This document shows positions 43,370-52,666 of a DNA stretch of 64,000 nt, piece after piece. How positions within the stretch are numbered: the first letter of the stretch is position 1; every line of letters starts with the position of its first letter. The DNA is from Mucilaginibacter corticis (lineage in GTDB: Bacteria > Bacteroidota > Bacteroidia > Sphingobacteriales > Sphingobacteriaceae), in contig NZ_VLPK01000001.1 in NCBI RefSeq assembly GCF_007558865.1, positions 2,170,001 to 2,234,000 of the forward strand. Direction: 5' to 3'. The position numbers and the translations under genes are program-made. The notes under the pieces were generated by a model. The model had not been told where the DNA came from, searched no databases, and saw only the letters and a list, made by a program, of their open reading frames with translations.

Positions 43370-44260
43370 ATGAATTATAAAAAAGATGGTTTCGATGGGC
43401 AACGAGCTATTATTTTACCTAAGTCGATCATTAATAAGGTCTGCCTTCCCGACCCTATCATTAATAGTTGTTATATAACGGCCTTTGGCTATTACCCAAA
43501 AGCAAAATTTCATTATCGTAAACGACCTAACGGCAGCGAACAAAACATACTGATTTATTGTTTGGAAGGTACAGGGAAAGTATCAATAGCTGATAAAAGT
43601 TCCAACGTGTCACCCGGAGAATGTTTTGTCATACCTTGTCATTTAGCTCATCAATACAAAAGCGATGAAGAGTCGCCATGGACAATTTACTGGTGCCACT
43701 TCAAAGGCGAGCATTCTGATGATATTGTGCGGGCTATGCTTGTCAAAATGTCTTCTTATAATTCACAAATTCCATTTTTGGATGAACGTATACAGCTTTT
43801 TGACAAGCTATATTAGAACCTTGAAAAAGGTTACAGCAAAGAAAATCTAATGTTCGTAAATTTGTTGTTCATCCAGTTTTTAACTAGTTTTTTATTCAAC
43901 GAACGGTTATCAGCCACACAAAAAGTTGACTCCGATGATTTTCTGGATAAATCAGTTGGCTTTATGCAAGGAAACCTTGACAAAGCATTGGCCCTTACGG
44001 AAATTGCAGACTTTCTTAATTATTCAGTGAGCCATTTCTCCTTCCGGTTTAAAAATAAGACCAGCTTTTCTCCTATAGAATATTTTAATGATCTAAAAAT
44101 TCAAAAGGCCTGCCAGTATCTCAGGTTTACAGAGTTGCGCGTTAAGGAGATCGCTGAAAAGATCGATTTTGAAGACGCCTTTTATTTTAGCAGGTTGTTT
44201 ACGGGCGTAATGGGTTCATCACCTAGGGCTTATCGGAATTCGTTTGTCAAAGTAAAATGA
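43370..44260 (+). pseudogene. AraC-family regulator with an in-frame stop
   Basis: An N-terminal cupin-type sensor (residues 1-148, with HYRKRPNGSEQNI and VSPGECFVIPCHLAHQY) runs into TAG at 43814-43816. The same frame then continues through NLEKGYSKENLMF to the AraC helix-turn-helix domain (EIADFLNYSVSHFSFRFKNKTSFSP region, about residues 210-290). A CAG-to-TAG change alone would explain it. Unless the stop is suppressed, no functional regulator is made; the DNA-binding half could be translated from a downstream start at 43850. It would have controlled the PUL. Confidence 0.85.
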
Positions 44261-44780
44261 TACATCTGGGATTTTATTTCCTATATATGTGCTATCTAAT
44301 AATATTTATTTAGGTTATCATTCCAGGTATAAATCTTATTTAGGATAACAATTGTCCTCATTCACAAATGGATTTTTTAACTATTACCCTTTAATCTGCC
44401 TGAAAATCTGATGGCGATATGATACTCTAAAGAAAGAAAAACATGGATTTAATTATTAAAAGCATGGACTATTTTCTGACCCTAGCCTAAAGTCAAAAAT
44501 CATAAAGTATTGTTGATTTGTCAAATTACAACGCAATGGGTTTGATTAGATAGCGAAATTAGTGTAATAAAAATTTTTACCAATTGTTGTTGCTGATATA
44601 CGGACTTATGAGAACCGTAAAAATATCAGGTAACCTAAAATGTGAAAGGAGGATACTTTCTGACGATATAAAATTTGAACTTTAAAAACCAAGGACGTTG
44701 AGACCGTCCTTGGTAGCCAGTCTAGGACTGTAGAGTTTCATTAAATATTAACCAATTAGTTTAATAAACCCCATAATCAA
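44261..44780. other. 520-bp susC upstream region
   Basis: This AT-rich gap carries no credible gene. It probably contains the susC promoter, but I find no perfect TAnnTTTG box. A 10-bp hairpin at 44688-44714 lies 66 bp before the susC ATG in what would be its leader. A short T-rich tract (aaaaatttttacc, about 44568) is upstream. AraC-type sites are likely here but cannot be placed. Confidence 0.5.
44688..44714 (+). promoter_or_regulatory. 10-bp hairpin in the susC leader
   Basis: accaaggacg (44688-44697) and cgtccttggt (44705-44714) pair perfectly around a 7-nt loop. There is no T-run, so it is not a simple terminator. PUL leaders in Bacteroides are targets of small antisense RNAs, so this could be such a site or an mRNA-stability element (inferred). 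Confidence 0.45.
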
Positions 44781-47700
44781 ATGTATAAAAATTTTACTGA
44801 AACGTTTTTCAGCCGGAAGAGTCATGCCTATCTCAGAAGGATAGCTGGCGTAATGATTTTTTTCGCTTGCGTCAACGGGGCGCATGCGGACCCTGTGTCC
44901 AATTTTTTGTTAATAAAAAGCGGCAACAACCTAAACGAATCACCAAGCACTAATAAGTCGAAAATAAACGCTTTGCCTATAATAATTAAGGTATCTGGTA
45001 CCGTAAGAGATAGTGTAACCAATGAAACCCTTCCGGGTGTATCAGTTGGTATTGCCGGCGTAAGTGGTGGAACGGTAACCGACCTGAATGGTAATTTCAT
45101 CTTAGAGGTGCCGGACAAAAATTCAATTATCAGATTTTCATTCGTTGGTTACAATTCTAAAAATGTTCTGGTGGGTAATCAAACAAATATCACAGTACAT
45201 CTTTCAAAAAACGATACTAGATTAAACGAAGTAGTTGTGATCGGCTACGGAACACGCCTAAAAGGTGCTGTTACTGGTGCGATTTCGACTGTAAAATCTG
45301 ACGTCTTTGAGAATAGGCCTGTAACAAGTAGCTTCGATGCGCTCCAGGGTACTATTCCAGGTCTGACTATTACAAAGCAAAGTGGCAGACCCGGCGGTGG
45401 CAACTTTGACCTTGGAATCCGTGGTGCTTCGTCTATTAATGGAAACAAACCGCTGATACTTGTTGACGGTGTCCCGGGAGATATCAATACGATTAACACG
45501 AATGATATCGCAGAAGTGACCGTATTAAAAGATGCTGCGGCCGCAATTTATGGGGCTCGAGCTGCTGATGGTGTAATCATCGTGACTACCAAACGTGGTA
45601 AAAAGGGTTCGCCGGATGTAAATGTCACAAGTAACGTAGGCGTTAAATCTCCATCATATCTTAAAAAGATGATGAATACTCTCGAATTTGCTGAGTTTTT
45701 AAGCGATGGTTTGAAAAACGTTGGTTTGACTCCTTTTCCTCAGGACGTATTCGATAAGATCAAGGCCAATGCTGCACCTGACACTACAAAGGGATGGATG
45801 TATGGTTTAACCAATTTCCCTAGTTTTTATGGTTACACCGACTGGAACAAGGTTTTATATAAAAATGCTATTCAACAGATTTATAATGTGGCGATATCCG
45901 GAGGCGGAGAGAATAATAATTATCTCATTTCTGCCGGTTATAAACGTGATAATGGTTTATTACGATACGGGCAGAACAACGAAGATAGTTACAATCTTCG
46001 ACTGAATTATGACGTACGTATCAATTCTAAACTATCTCTGGAAACGCGTACGAATTTTGACAATCAGGCAACTATTGCACCATCACAATTGGACGCCGAA
46101 AGTCCGGTTGCGAATGTGCTTACACAATTTCCATTTGCGCCACTGTACAATTCGGTAGGACAATTCTACAGTTATCAGGGCTATGCGAATCCCGCCGTAT
46201 ATGCAACCCAAGGAGGTGTTCGTACAGACAATTTTTCAAGATTTGCGACTAATTTTAAATTAGATTACAACATAATTCCAGATTTAAAGCTAACAGGTCA
46301 AGGAGCATTCCGCTTTGATTACCTTAACTACAAAGCAACTTTTCCGACATTTACACGCTACAACTATGCGGGAGGTGTTCAGGATATACGAGACAGTCCA
46401 AACTCGGCAACATTTAGTAACTCTAAATCGCTTAATAAGCTTTATCAGATCTATCTAGATTATAATAAGGATCTTTGGCCCGGTCATCATATTAATTTTA
46501 CGGGTGGTGCTTCACTGGAACAAACGAGCAATACCGGCGAAACTATTACAGGTTATAATTTTCCAAACAATGAGATATTCAGCCTAAATCTTGCCGATCG
46601 TACCAGCGTTGCTTATTCAAACTTTACCGGTCAAATCACTGACCAGGCCTTAGCATCTTATTTTGGCAGGTTAAGTTATTCGTATAATAATAAATTCATC
46701 CTGGATCTCACAGCCCGTGCGGATGGCAGTTCTAAATTCGCGCCTGAAAAGCGCTGGAGCGCGGTATTCCCTTCTGCTCAATTTGCATACGTGCTATCTG
46801 ATGAAAATTTCATCAAAAAAACCAATCTGTTTGACCTTTTAAAACTTCGGCTTTCTTATGGGAAAGCAGGTAATCAGGAAATAAACAACTTAGGCCTGTA
46901 TGATTATATTCCACTGATCAGTATTGGTGGGAAATATCCACTCGGTTCCCCAAACGCAGGTTTAACAGGCGCTAACGCTAATCCAGCATCGTCAGATCGC
47001 ACTTGGGAAACGGTTACAAATAAGAACATTGGTATTGATGTAGCAGTCTTAAATTCTCGTTTGAACTTGTCATTTGACTATTACAATAAGACCAACAGTG
47101 ACATGCTGGTGGACATTGCTGTGCCTGCTACATTCGGTGCTACACCTCCATCTGTCAATCAGGGAAAATTAGCAACCAAAGGGTTTGAAGCCACGGTGAA
47201 CTGGAAAGACCAGATCAAAGATTTCAAATACAGCATATCGCTGCAGGTAAGCGATAGTAAAAATAAACTGATAGAACTAAAAAACTCTGATGTTTTCGGA
47301 GAAGGGCTAAATAGTACACGTATTGGCTATCCCATCAATTCTTATTTTGGTTATGTCTCTGAAGGAATTATTAAAACCCAGGCACAGTTAGATGAGTATA
47401 AAAAAATGGGGGGGAATGTTCCTGCACGCATAGGGTTAGGAGATGTGATGTATAAAGATCTGGACGGTGATGGTAAAATTACCGCGTTCGGTGACAAGTC
47501 AAAAGGACTGGCGGGCGATATGGTCTATTTGGGAGATGCGAATCCTCGTTACACCTTCTCGTCAAATATCAATTTGGCATATAAAGGTTTGGACCTGCAA
47601 GTATTTATACAGGGTGTCGGTAAAAGAAACGTGATTTATGGAGGCGGAATCACAAGACCAAACTACTGGTTTTGGCAAACGCTGAGAACTTTCTATGGAA

Positions 47701-48044
47701 ATACTTATACCGCCGCTAATCCGGACGCGAAATACCCAAGAAACATTCCTCGCGGCTTAGGCTATGACGATATAACGGATTATGATTATAAACCATCTAC
47801 AGCGACCATTAAGAACGTATCCTATCTTCGTTTCAAGGTTATAACCCTAGGTTACAATCTTCCGACAAATATCACCAAAGCGATCAAATTAAAATCTGCA
47901 CGTATTTATGTTAGTGGACAAGATCTTTTTACAATATCTAAAGGCACCTTCGACGGGAACTTCGATCCGGAGGATGGCCTTCTAAATGAATATACTTACC
48001 CGTATAACAAGGTATACTCTTTGGGTTTAAATGTTAGATTTTAA
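44781..48044 (+). CDS. susC: SusC/RagA-type TonB-linked outer-membrane transporter
   Basis: This 1087-residue protein has a signal peptide (about residues 1-35, ending CVNGAHADP), then a carboxypeptidase-regulatory-like domain (about 65-140: SGTVRDSVTNETLPGVSV), a TonB box (LNEVVVIGYGT), a plug (LVDGVPG, GARAADGVIIVTTK) and a 22-strand barrel ending in LGLNVRF with a terminal Phe. It imports oligosaccharides bound by SusD through the outer membrane using TonB energy. SusD follows 11 bp later. The gene is complete. The glycan is unknown from sequence. Confidence 0.95.
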   Translation: MYKNFTETFFSRKSHAYLRRIAGVMIFFACVNGAHADPVSNFLLIKSGNNLNESPSTNKSKINALPIIIKVSGTVRDSVTNETLPGVSVGIAGVSGGTVTDLNGNFILEVPDKNSIIRFSFVGYNSKNVLVGNQTNITVHLSKNDTRLNEVVVIGYGTRLKGAVTGAISTVKSDVFENRPVTSSFDALQGTIPGLTITKQSGRPGGGNFDLGIRGASSINGNKPLILVDGVPGDINTINTNDIAEVTVLKDAAAAIYGARAADGVIIVTTKRGKKGSPDVNVTSNVGVKSPSYLKKMMNTLEFAEFLSDGLKNVGLTPFPQDVFDKIKANAAPDTTKGWMYGLTNFPSFYGYTDWNKVLYKNAIQQIYNVAISGGGENNNYLISAGYKRDNGLLRYGQNNEDSYNLRLNYDVRINSKLSLETRTNFDNQATIAPSQLDAESPVANVLTQFPFAPLYNSVGQFYSYQGYANPAVYATQGGVRTDNFSRFATNFKLDYNIIPDLKLTGQGAFRFDYLNYKATFPTFTRYNYAGGVQDIRDSPNSATFSNSKSLNKLYQIYLDYNKDLWPGHHINFTGGASLEQTSNTGETITGYNFPNNEIFSLNLADRTSVAYSNFTGQITDQALASYFGRLSYSYNNKFILDLTARADGSSKFAPEKRWSAVFPSAQFAYVLSDENFIKKTNLFDLLKLRLSYGKAGNQEINNLGLYDYIPLISIGGKYPLGSPNAGLTGANANPASSDRTWETVTNKNIGIDVAVLNSRLNLSFDYYNKTNSDMLVDIAVPATFGATPPSVNQGKLATKGFEATVNWKDQIKDFKYSISLQVSDSKNKLIELKNSDVFGEGLNSTRIGYPINSYFGYVSEGIIKTQAQLDEYKKMGGNVPARIGLGDVMYKDLDGDGKITAFGDKSKGLAGDMVYLGDANPRYTFSSNINLAYKGLDLQVFIQGVGKRNVIYGGGITRPNYWFWQTLRTFYGNTYTAANPDAKYPRNIPRGLGYDDITDYDYKPSTATIKNVSYLRFKVITLGYNLPTNITKAIKLKSARIYVSGQDLFTISKGTFDGNFDPEDGLLNEYTYPYNKVYSLGLNVRF

Positions 48045-48055
48045 ACAAAAAAATT

Positions 48056-49810
48056 ATGAAAATTAATTATAAGAATAAACGATCTATATTAGGGTATGAA
48101 CCTAACGATCGGAGTTTTATTTATGAAAGTCAATTAAAACCAAATTTTGTTTTTGGTGTAATAGGTGTGCTTATTTTAACTTTTACAGTTAGCTGTAAAA
48201 AAAATCTAAATCTTGTATCTAAAGACAGTGTTACCGATGCGACATTTTGGAAGCAAGGCAGCGATTTTAAACTGGCTGCAAATTATCTGTACAATGGTTT
48301 AGACCGATTAGGTACCGAGGATTTACAATCTGACATTGCTTTCGCTAATCCAAACCCGGTAAGTAATGGTACCTTACTGGCACCAGAAACTGACGACAAT
48401 TGGACCAACGATTATATTTATATCCGATCGGCCAATAATATTATTGCAAAAGCCGCGGGATCTGCTGACGCAGAGATTAAGCGTTATGCAGCTGAAGCCA
48501 AATTTTTCAGGGCATTTTATTATTGGAAATTGTTAAGGGTTTACGGTGGAGTTCCTTTGATTACGAAGGTGTTGACGACTGACGACCCTGCGCTATTTTC
48601 TCCAAGGTCGTCGAGAATCGAGACAGCCGATCTGATTCTGAAGGATCTAACCGAAGCCGCTGCCGATCTACCGCTGCAAACGGCGTTGGCAGCCGCTGAT
48701 ATTGGCAGAATCACCAAAGGTGCGGCTCAAGGATTAGCAGCTCGTGTGGCATTGTTTGAAGGCACTTGGGAAAAATTTCGTGGAGATGCCAGTGCAACTA
48801 AATATCTTGATGCTGCAATATCCAATTCGTCAGCCGTGATGAGTAGTAATGCATATGCTCTGTATACAGGAAGTGGTGCGCAAAGCTATCGCTACCTGTT
48901 TATTGAAGCTGGTGATGATTCTAAGGAATGTATTTTGGATCGTCGTTATGCACGTGGTATATTAGGGCAAAGCTACCCTTATGACCTCGATGGCAGCGGC
49001 TACAATCCGACTCGAAAAATGGCAGACTTGTACCTGGATAAAAACGGTTTACCTATCACTTCACCAGGTACCGTTTTTCAGGGCTATGCAACTTTTGTTT
49101 CAGAGTTTCAGAATCGTGATCCGCGGATGACCCAAACTATGATCATACCGGGCACATTAACCATTCGTCCTTTTTATGGCGCTACCAAAGTCGCTAATTG
49201 GCCAAATACGCCACAGCGTAACTTCAACACGGGATATATACTTTATAAATACATGTCAGAAGATGTGGTTGCTAATAATTCCAGTCAGCAAGGTGATAAT
49301 AGTATATTTGACTTTGACCGTCATTTGATCCGTTATGCCGAAATTTTATTGATCTACGCTGAAGCGAGCTATGAAAAAAATAGTTCAATTAGCGATGCCG
49401 ATCTGGATCTTTCTATAAATAAAATTCGGAGTAGGGTAGGTATGCCTAATTTGACCAATGCCTTCGTTACTGCAAATGGCTTAAATATGCGTACTGAGAT
49501 CAGACGCGAAAGAACTGTAGAGCTTTGTTTGGAAGGATTTAGATATGATGATCTTCGCCGCTGGAAAACCGCTGAAACAGAGTTGCCTCAAGACATAAAA
49601 GGTATTAAGATTACTGGTTCAGAATGGGCTACACGAGCGCCTTACAATGACCCTGTATATACTTCTAAGGTAGATGCGAATGGCTTTTTAATTGCAGAAA
49701 AGAACAGAAAATTCGATCCATCAAAAGATTATTTGCAGCCGTTGCCGACCAAAGAGGTGGCATTTTATGCTACCAATGGTAAAGTACTTGCCCAAAATCC
49801 GGGTTGGTAA
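48056..49810 (+). CDS. susD: SusD/RagB-type glycan-binding lipoprotein
   Basis: This 584-residue protein begins with an unusually long N-terminal extension before a lipoprotein signal (about residues 32-52, VLILTFTVSC, lipid-attached Cys). The SusD fold follows with TPR-like helices, YNGLDRL, AEAKFFRAFYYWKLLRVYGGVPL, and the C-terminal RRERTVELCLEGFRYDDLRRWK motif. It binds the glycan at the surface and passes it to SusC. It is probably co-transcribed with susC. No SusE/F-type protein follows; a terminator does. Confidence 0.95.
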   Translation: MKINYKNKRSILGYEPNDRSFIYESQLKPNFVFGVIGVLILTFTVSCKKNLNLVSKDSVTDATFWKQGSDFKLAANYLYNGLDRLGTEDLQSDIAFANPNPVSNGTLLAPETDDNWTNDYIYIRSANNIIAKAAGSADAEIKRYAAEAKFFRAFYYWKLLRVYGGVPLITKVLTTDDPALFSPRSSRIETADLILKDLTEAAADLPLQTALAAADIGRITKGAAQGLAARVALFEGTWEKFRGDASATKYLDAAISNSSAVMSSNAYALYTGSGAQSYRYLFIEAGDDSKECILDRRYARGILGQSYPYDLDGSGYNPTRKMADLYLDKNGLPITSPGTVFQGYATFVSEFQNRDPRMTQTMIIPGTLTIRPFYGATKVANWPNTPQRNFNTGYILYKYMSEDVVANNSSQQGDNSIFDFDRHLIRYAEILLIYAEASYEKNSSISDADLDLSINKIRSRVGMPNLTNAFVTANGLNMRTEIRRERTVELCLEGFRYDDLRRWKTAETELPQDIKGIKITGSEWATRAPYNDPVYTSKVDANGFLIAEKNRKFDPSKDYLQPLPTKEVAFYATNGKVLAQNPGW

Positions 49811-50120
49811 GTTCAAATTTTCTCATCGTAAAGCCGGGCGTCTTTGATGCCCGGCTTTTTTATGCTTTTTACTGAACAATAAACTGGTTTAATTAACCCG
49901 AAATAGTAATATAATCCAGTATTTTGATAAGAAAGTCTATGGGTTTTTGTCGGACAAATCACAAAATTTGTTAAGATTGAAACCTTTTTTATGATCTGAA
50001 GATCTTTTCTTTGCTAGACGATGCATCATTACGAATTTTAGACCGCGGTGGAAATCTATTGAATACGTGAATTTCAATAAGACGAGTATTTATGATTAGT
50101 TGAAAAATTGGTAATTGGTT
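49811..50120. other. 310-bp gap with susCD terminator and second AraC promoter
   Basis: The first 50 bp hold the terminator at 49831-49861. The remaining AT-rich stretch up to 50120 is the probable promoter region of the AraC gene at 50121. No perfect TAnnTTTG box is seen and no open frame is convincing. Confidence 0.5.
49831..49861 (+). terminator. Rho-independent terminator after susD
   Basis: The stem aagccgggc (49831-49839) / gcccggctt (49849-49857) with a 9-nt loop runs into a T-run through 49861. It defines the end of the susC-susD transcript. Confidence 0.8.
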
Positions 50121-51008
50121 ATGAAGAATTATTATAAATATTTGCCGGTAAGTAAAGAAGATGAAAATTGGGGATTGACTGTTTTGAATGTCGGGGCCAC
50201 TCATATTCTTCCCTCAGATGTTTACCCGCAAAAAACGCATCCTGACCATCATAATTTTAACTGGAAAGCAGGCCGGGTACTAAATGAATACCAGGTTATC
50301 TATATAATCAATGGTGAGGGGGTTTTTGAGTCAGAAAGTCAGCCTTTAACTAAAATAAATGCCGGTACAATAATTTTTCTATTTCCGAATGAACGCCACC
50401 GTTACAGGCCTGACAATAGAACAGGTTGGGATGAATATTGGATAGGAGTTAATGGACCTATTGCTGAAAATTTGTTATCAGTGGGCTATCTTAACCCTAA
50501 AACAGCTTGTAACTATGTAGGCTTTCATCAGTCAGTTTTGGATATATTCCTTAATATTATTGAGCACACAGTTGCGGAAACTTCCGGTTACCAACCATTA
50601 GTTTCAGGTGCCGCCTTATACTTACTGGGGACCATTCATGCTATAACCAAACAAAATTTCCTGGAAAATTCTGAAGACGAAGTTATTGTTAATAAGGCAA
50701 AATGTCTGTTCAGATCTAATGTCAGTTCAAAATATAGCGCTGAAAAAGCCGCTGCTGACTTGAATGTCGGGTATTCGTGGTTTCGTAAACATTTCAAATT
50801 TCATACCGGCATCTCACCAGGTCAATATTACCTGCAGTTGAAAATTGAGCAGGGAAAAACGCTGCTTTTAGCAAAAAACTATTCTATAAAAGAAATTGCA
50901 TTTGAATTAAATTTTGAGTCAACTTACTATTTTTCAAATGTCTTCCGAAAGAAAACAGGTCTAAAACCAACCGAATATCGTAAACAAGTAGCTGCAATGG
51001 TTAAATAA
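50121..51008 (+). CDS. AraC-family transcriptional regulator (intact)
   Basis: The start is ATG at 50121 (MKNYYKYLPV); a TTG 6 bp upstream is possible. The 295-residue protein has an N-terminal cupin-type sensor (HHNFNWKAGRVLNEYQVIYIINGEG with GTIIFLFPNERHRY) and a C-terminal AraC helix-turn-helix domain (residues about 195-295: AAADLNVGYSWFRKHFKFHTGISPGQYYLQLKIEQ region, then EIAFELNFESTYYFSNVFRKKTGLKP). It probably activates the PUL genes in response to a sugar. It lies between susD and the divergent enzyme genes. It may compensate for the broken AraC upstream. Confidence 0.9.
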   Translation: MKNYYKYLPVSKEDENWGLTVLNVGATHILPSDVYPQKTHPDHHNFNWKAGRVLNEYQVIYIINGEGVFESESQPLTKINAGTIIFLFPNERHRYRPDNRTGWDEYWIGVNGPIAENLLSVGYLNPKTACNYVGFHQSVLDIFLNIIEHTVAETSGYQPLVSGAALYLLGTIHAITKQNFLENSEDEVIVNKAKCLFRSNVSSKYSAEKAAADLNVGYSWFRKHFKFHTGISPGQYYLQLKIEQGKTLLLAKNYSIKEIAFELNFESTYYFSNVFRKKTGLKPTEYRKQVAAMVK

Positions 51009-51018
51009 TCATATTGAT

Positions 51019-51047
51019 CAGGGTTAGTACGATGTGTACCAACCCTG
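51019..51047. terminator. Hairpin between convergent AraC and GH43 genes
   Basis: The stem cagggtt/aaccctg (51019-51025, 51041-51047) continues inward with gtac/gtac after one mismatch. A T-rich tract (ttttta) follows 15 nt later on the plus strand. It is a likely bidirectional end signal for the AraC gene and the GH43 gene (stop at 51085). Confidence 0.4.
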
Positions 51048-51084
51048 TATATTGTTGTACCTTTTTATATCAGATCAGCAGCAA

Positions 51085-52641
51085 TTATTTAGCAGCGACT
51101 GTCGAAAGTTTGAAATTGAGTTTTTTTCCTGATTCAGGTATGATAGTTGAGTTTTCCAACTTTCCAAAGGATGGCTTGGCTTTATTATCGTTTTGTACGT
51201 TATATGTGTAGCCATAGCTTCCTACACTGGTTTCAGATGACAATACGATACAATAAGTTGTTCCTTTAATAACCTTAATTCGCGGTTCGAAAACCTGGTT
51301 TTTAACAGACCATCCCAGGGTATTTCCTGTTAATGTCTTTGTAGTTAAAGCTTCACCTGTTATACTATTACCGTTGGTGGCATAGATCGAGGTTTTCAAG
51401 CCACCCTTAGGTGCGCCTTTTAAAAACAGCGGTATTTCGATCCTTTTTAATATACCGCTATTTACTGCAACAAAATTTTGAGCTATTGCAGTCCCTGCTT
51501 TAATTTCCAATTCTCCTTTAAAGCTTGAATTTGCTGCAAACTTAGCGGGAGTTTTAACGATAGCTTTTCCGGTTATATTAAAATCATGGACACACTCAAT
51601 AGGGATGATAGATCCATCTGGATTAAAAGATAGCGGCGCCCAAAAATAGTTACCCAGAGCTTCATTTCGCGCCGCGTTGTTCCATAGATCACTTCCGAAT
51701 AAATACACAGTGCCTGACAATAGTTTGATGGTTGACACAAAAGAGGGCTGGCCACCACAAGAATTATCACTGATTTTTTTAGATGCCGACCATGGCCCTA
51801 AAGGGGAACTTGCAGTTTTGTAGGATGCTCCGGTTCCGCCACAATAACCGCAGTTCGGATCAGAATAAACCACATAGTATATACCATTACGTTTGAACAT
51901 CCCCGGAGCCTCGGTACTTTTTTCTGTTACTGGTTCGCTAACTTCGCCCGTTCCTGTTAAATAATTGTCGCTTAATTTCTCGATCATTATTCGGCCATGT
52001 TCGCGCCAATCGGTTAATGCGATATAAGCAGTACCGTCATCATCTACAAACAGATCATGATCGCCATTATTAAGGCCTGCAGCTGGAGCATTTTCATTTA
52101 CCTTAAGTTTTGGCTCTGCGACCTCCTCAAATGGGCCCGATGGTGTCCTGCTTGTAAATACACGATAACCGGAAACATTATCATAAACATTTATCCAGAG
52201 CACGTATTGTTGGGTGTTTTTATTATAAACCACATGTGGCCTGAAACAACCATAAGTACTGCCATTGCAACGGGTCTGCCATATTTTCGTGTTCGCATTA
52301 AATAGTTGGCCTTTATCCGTCCAGGTAAGCATATCCTTAGAAGTATATACTTTAAATCCGCAAAAAGCGGCATTCTTGTTCTGCCATTCAAATCCGCAAT
52401 CGTAACTCGTTCCATATAAATAATAAGTGTCACCAAATAAGGCGATCTCACCGTCATGCGCGTCTATTGCATCACCTACTTTACTATAACGGATAATTTG
52501 ATTACCGTCTTTATCAAAATTAGTCACCTTGAAGCTAACCGGTGTTTTTTTTGTCTGACCCAATACGCCGGTATGCGTTAAAGTCATCATTAGCGCTACG
52601 ATTAAATTAACACATAGCTTATTTAAAATTCCTGATTTCAT
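51085..52641 (-). CDS. Secreted GH43-type glycoside hydrolase
   Basis: This 518-residue protein has a signal peptide (about 1-28, ending GVLGQT) and a five-blade beta-propeller. The catalytic base candidate is in DAHDGEIALFG (about 62), the pKa-modulating Asp in GDHDLFVDDDG, and the acid Glu in TEAPGMFKRNG. Trp-rich blocks (CGFEWQNKNAAF, CGGTGASYKT) also fit. The last 150 residues form a beta-sandwich that may bind carbohydrate. GH43 enzymes cleave arabinofuranosides, xylosides or galactans; the subfamily cannot be fixed by eye. It is co-transcribed downstream of the isomerase gene (25-bp gap). Confidence 0.8.
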   Translation of the reverse strand: MKSGILNKLCVNLIVALMMTLTHTGVLGQTKKTPVSFKVTNFDKDGNQIIRYSKVGDAIDAHDGEIALFGDTYYLYGTSYDCGFEWQNKNAAFCGFKVYTSKDMLTWTDKGQLFNANTKIWQTRCNGSTYGCFRPHVVYNKNTQQYVLWINVYDNVSGYRVFTSRTPSGPFEEVAEPKLKVNENAPAAGLNNGDHDLFVDDDGTAYIALTDWREHGRIMIEKLSDNYLTGTGEVSEPVTEKSTEAPGMFKRNGIYYVVYSDPNCGYCGGTGASYKTASSPLGPWSASKKISDNSCGGQPSFVSTIKLLSGTVYLFGSDLWNNAARNEALGNYFWAPLSFNPDGSIIPIECVHDFNITGKAIVKTPAKFAANSSFKGELEIKAGTAIAQNFVAVNSGILKRIEIPLFLKGAPKGGLKTSIYATNGNSITGEALTTKTLTGNTLGWSVKNQVFEPRIKVIKGTTYCIVLSSETSVGSYGYTYNVQNDNKAKPSFGKLENSTIIPESGKKLNFKLSTVAAK

Positions 52642-52666
52642 CGTTGATTTAGTTTATTTTAGCTCA

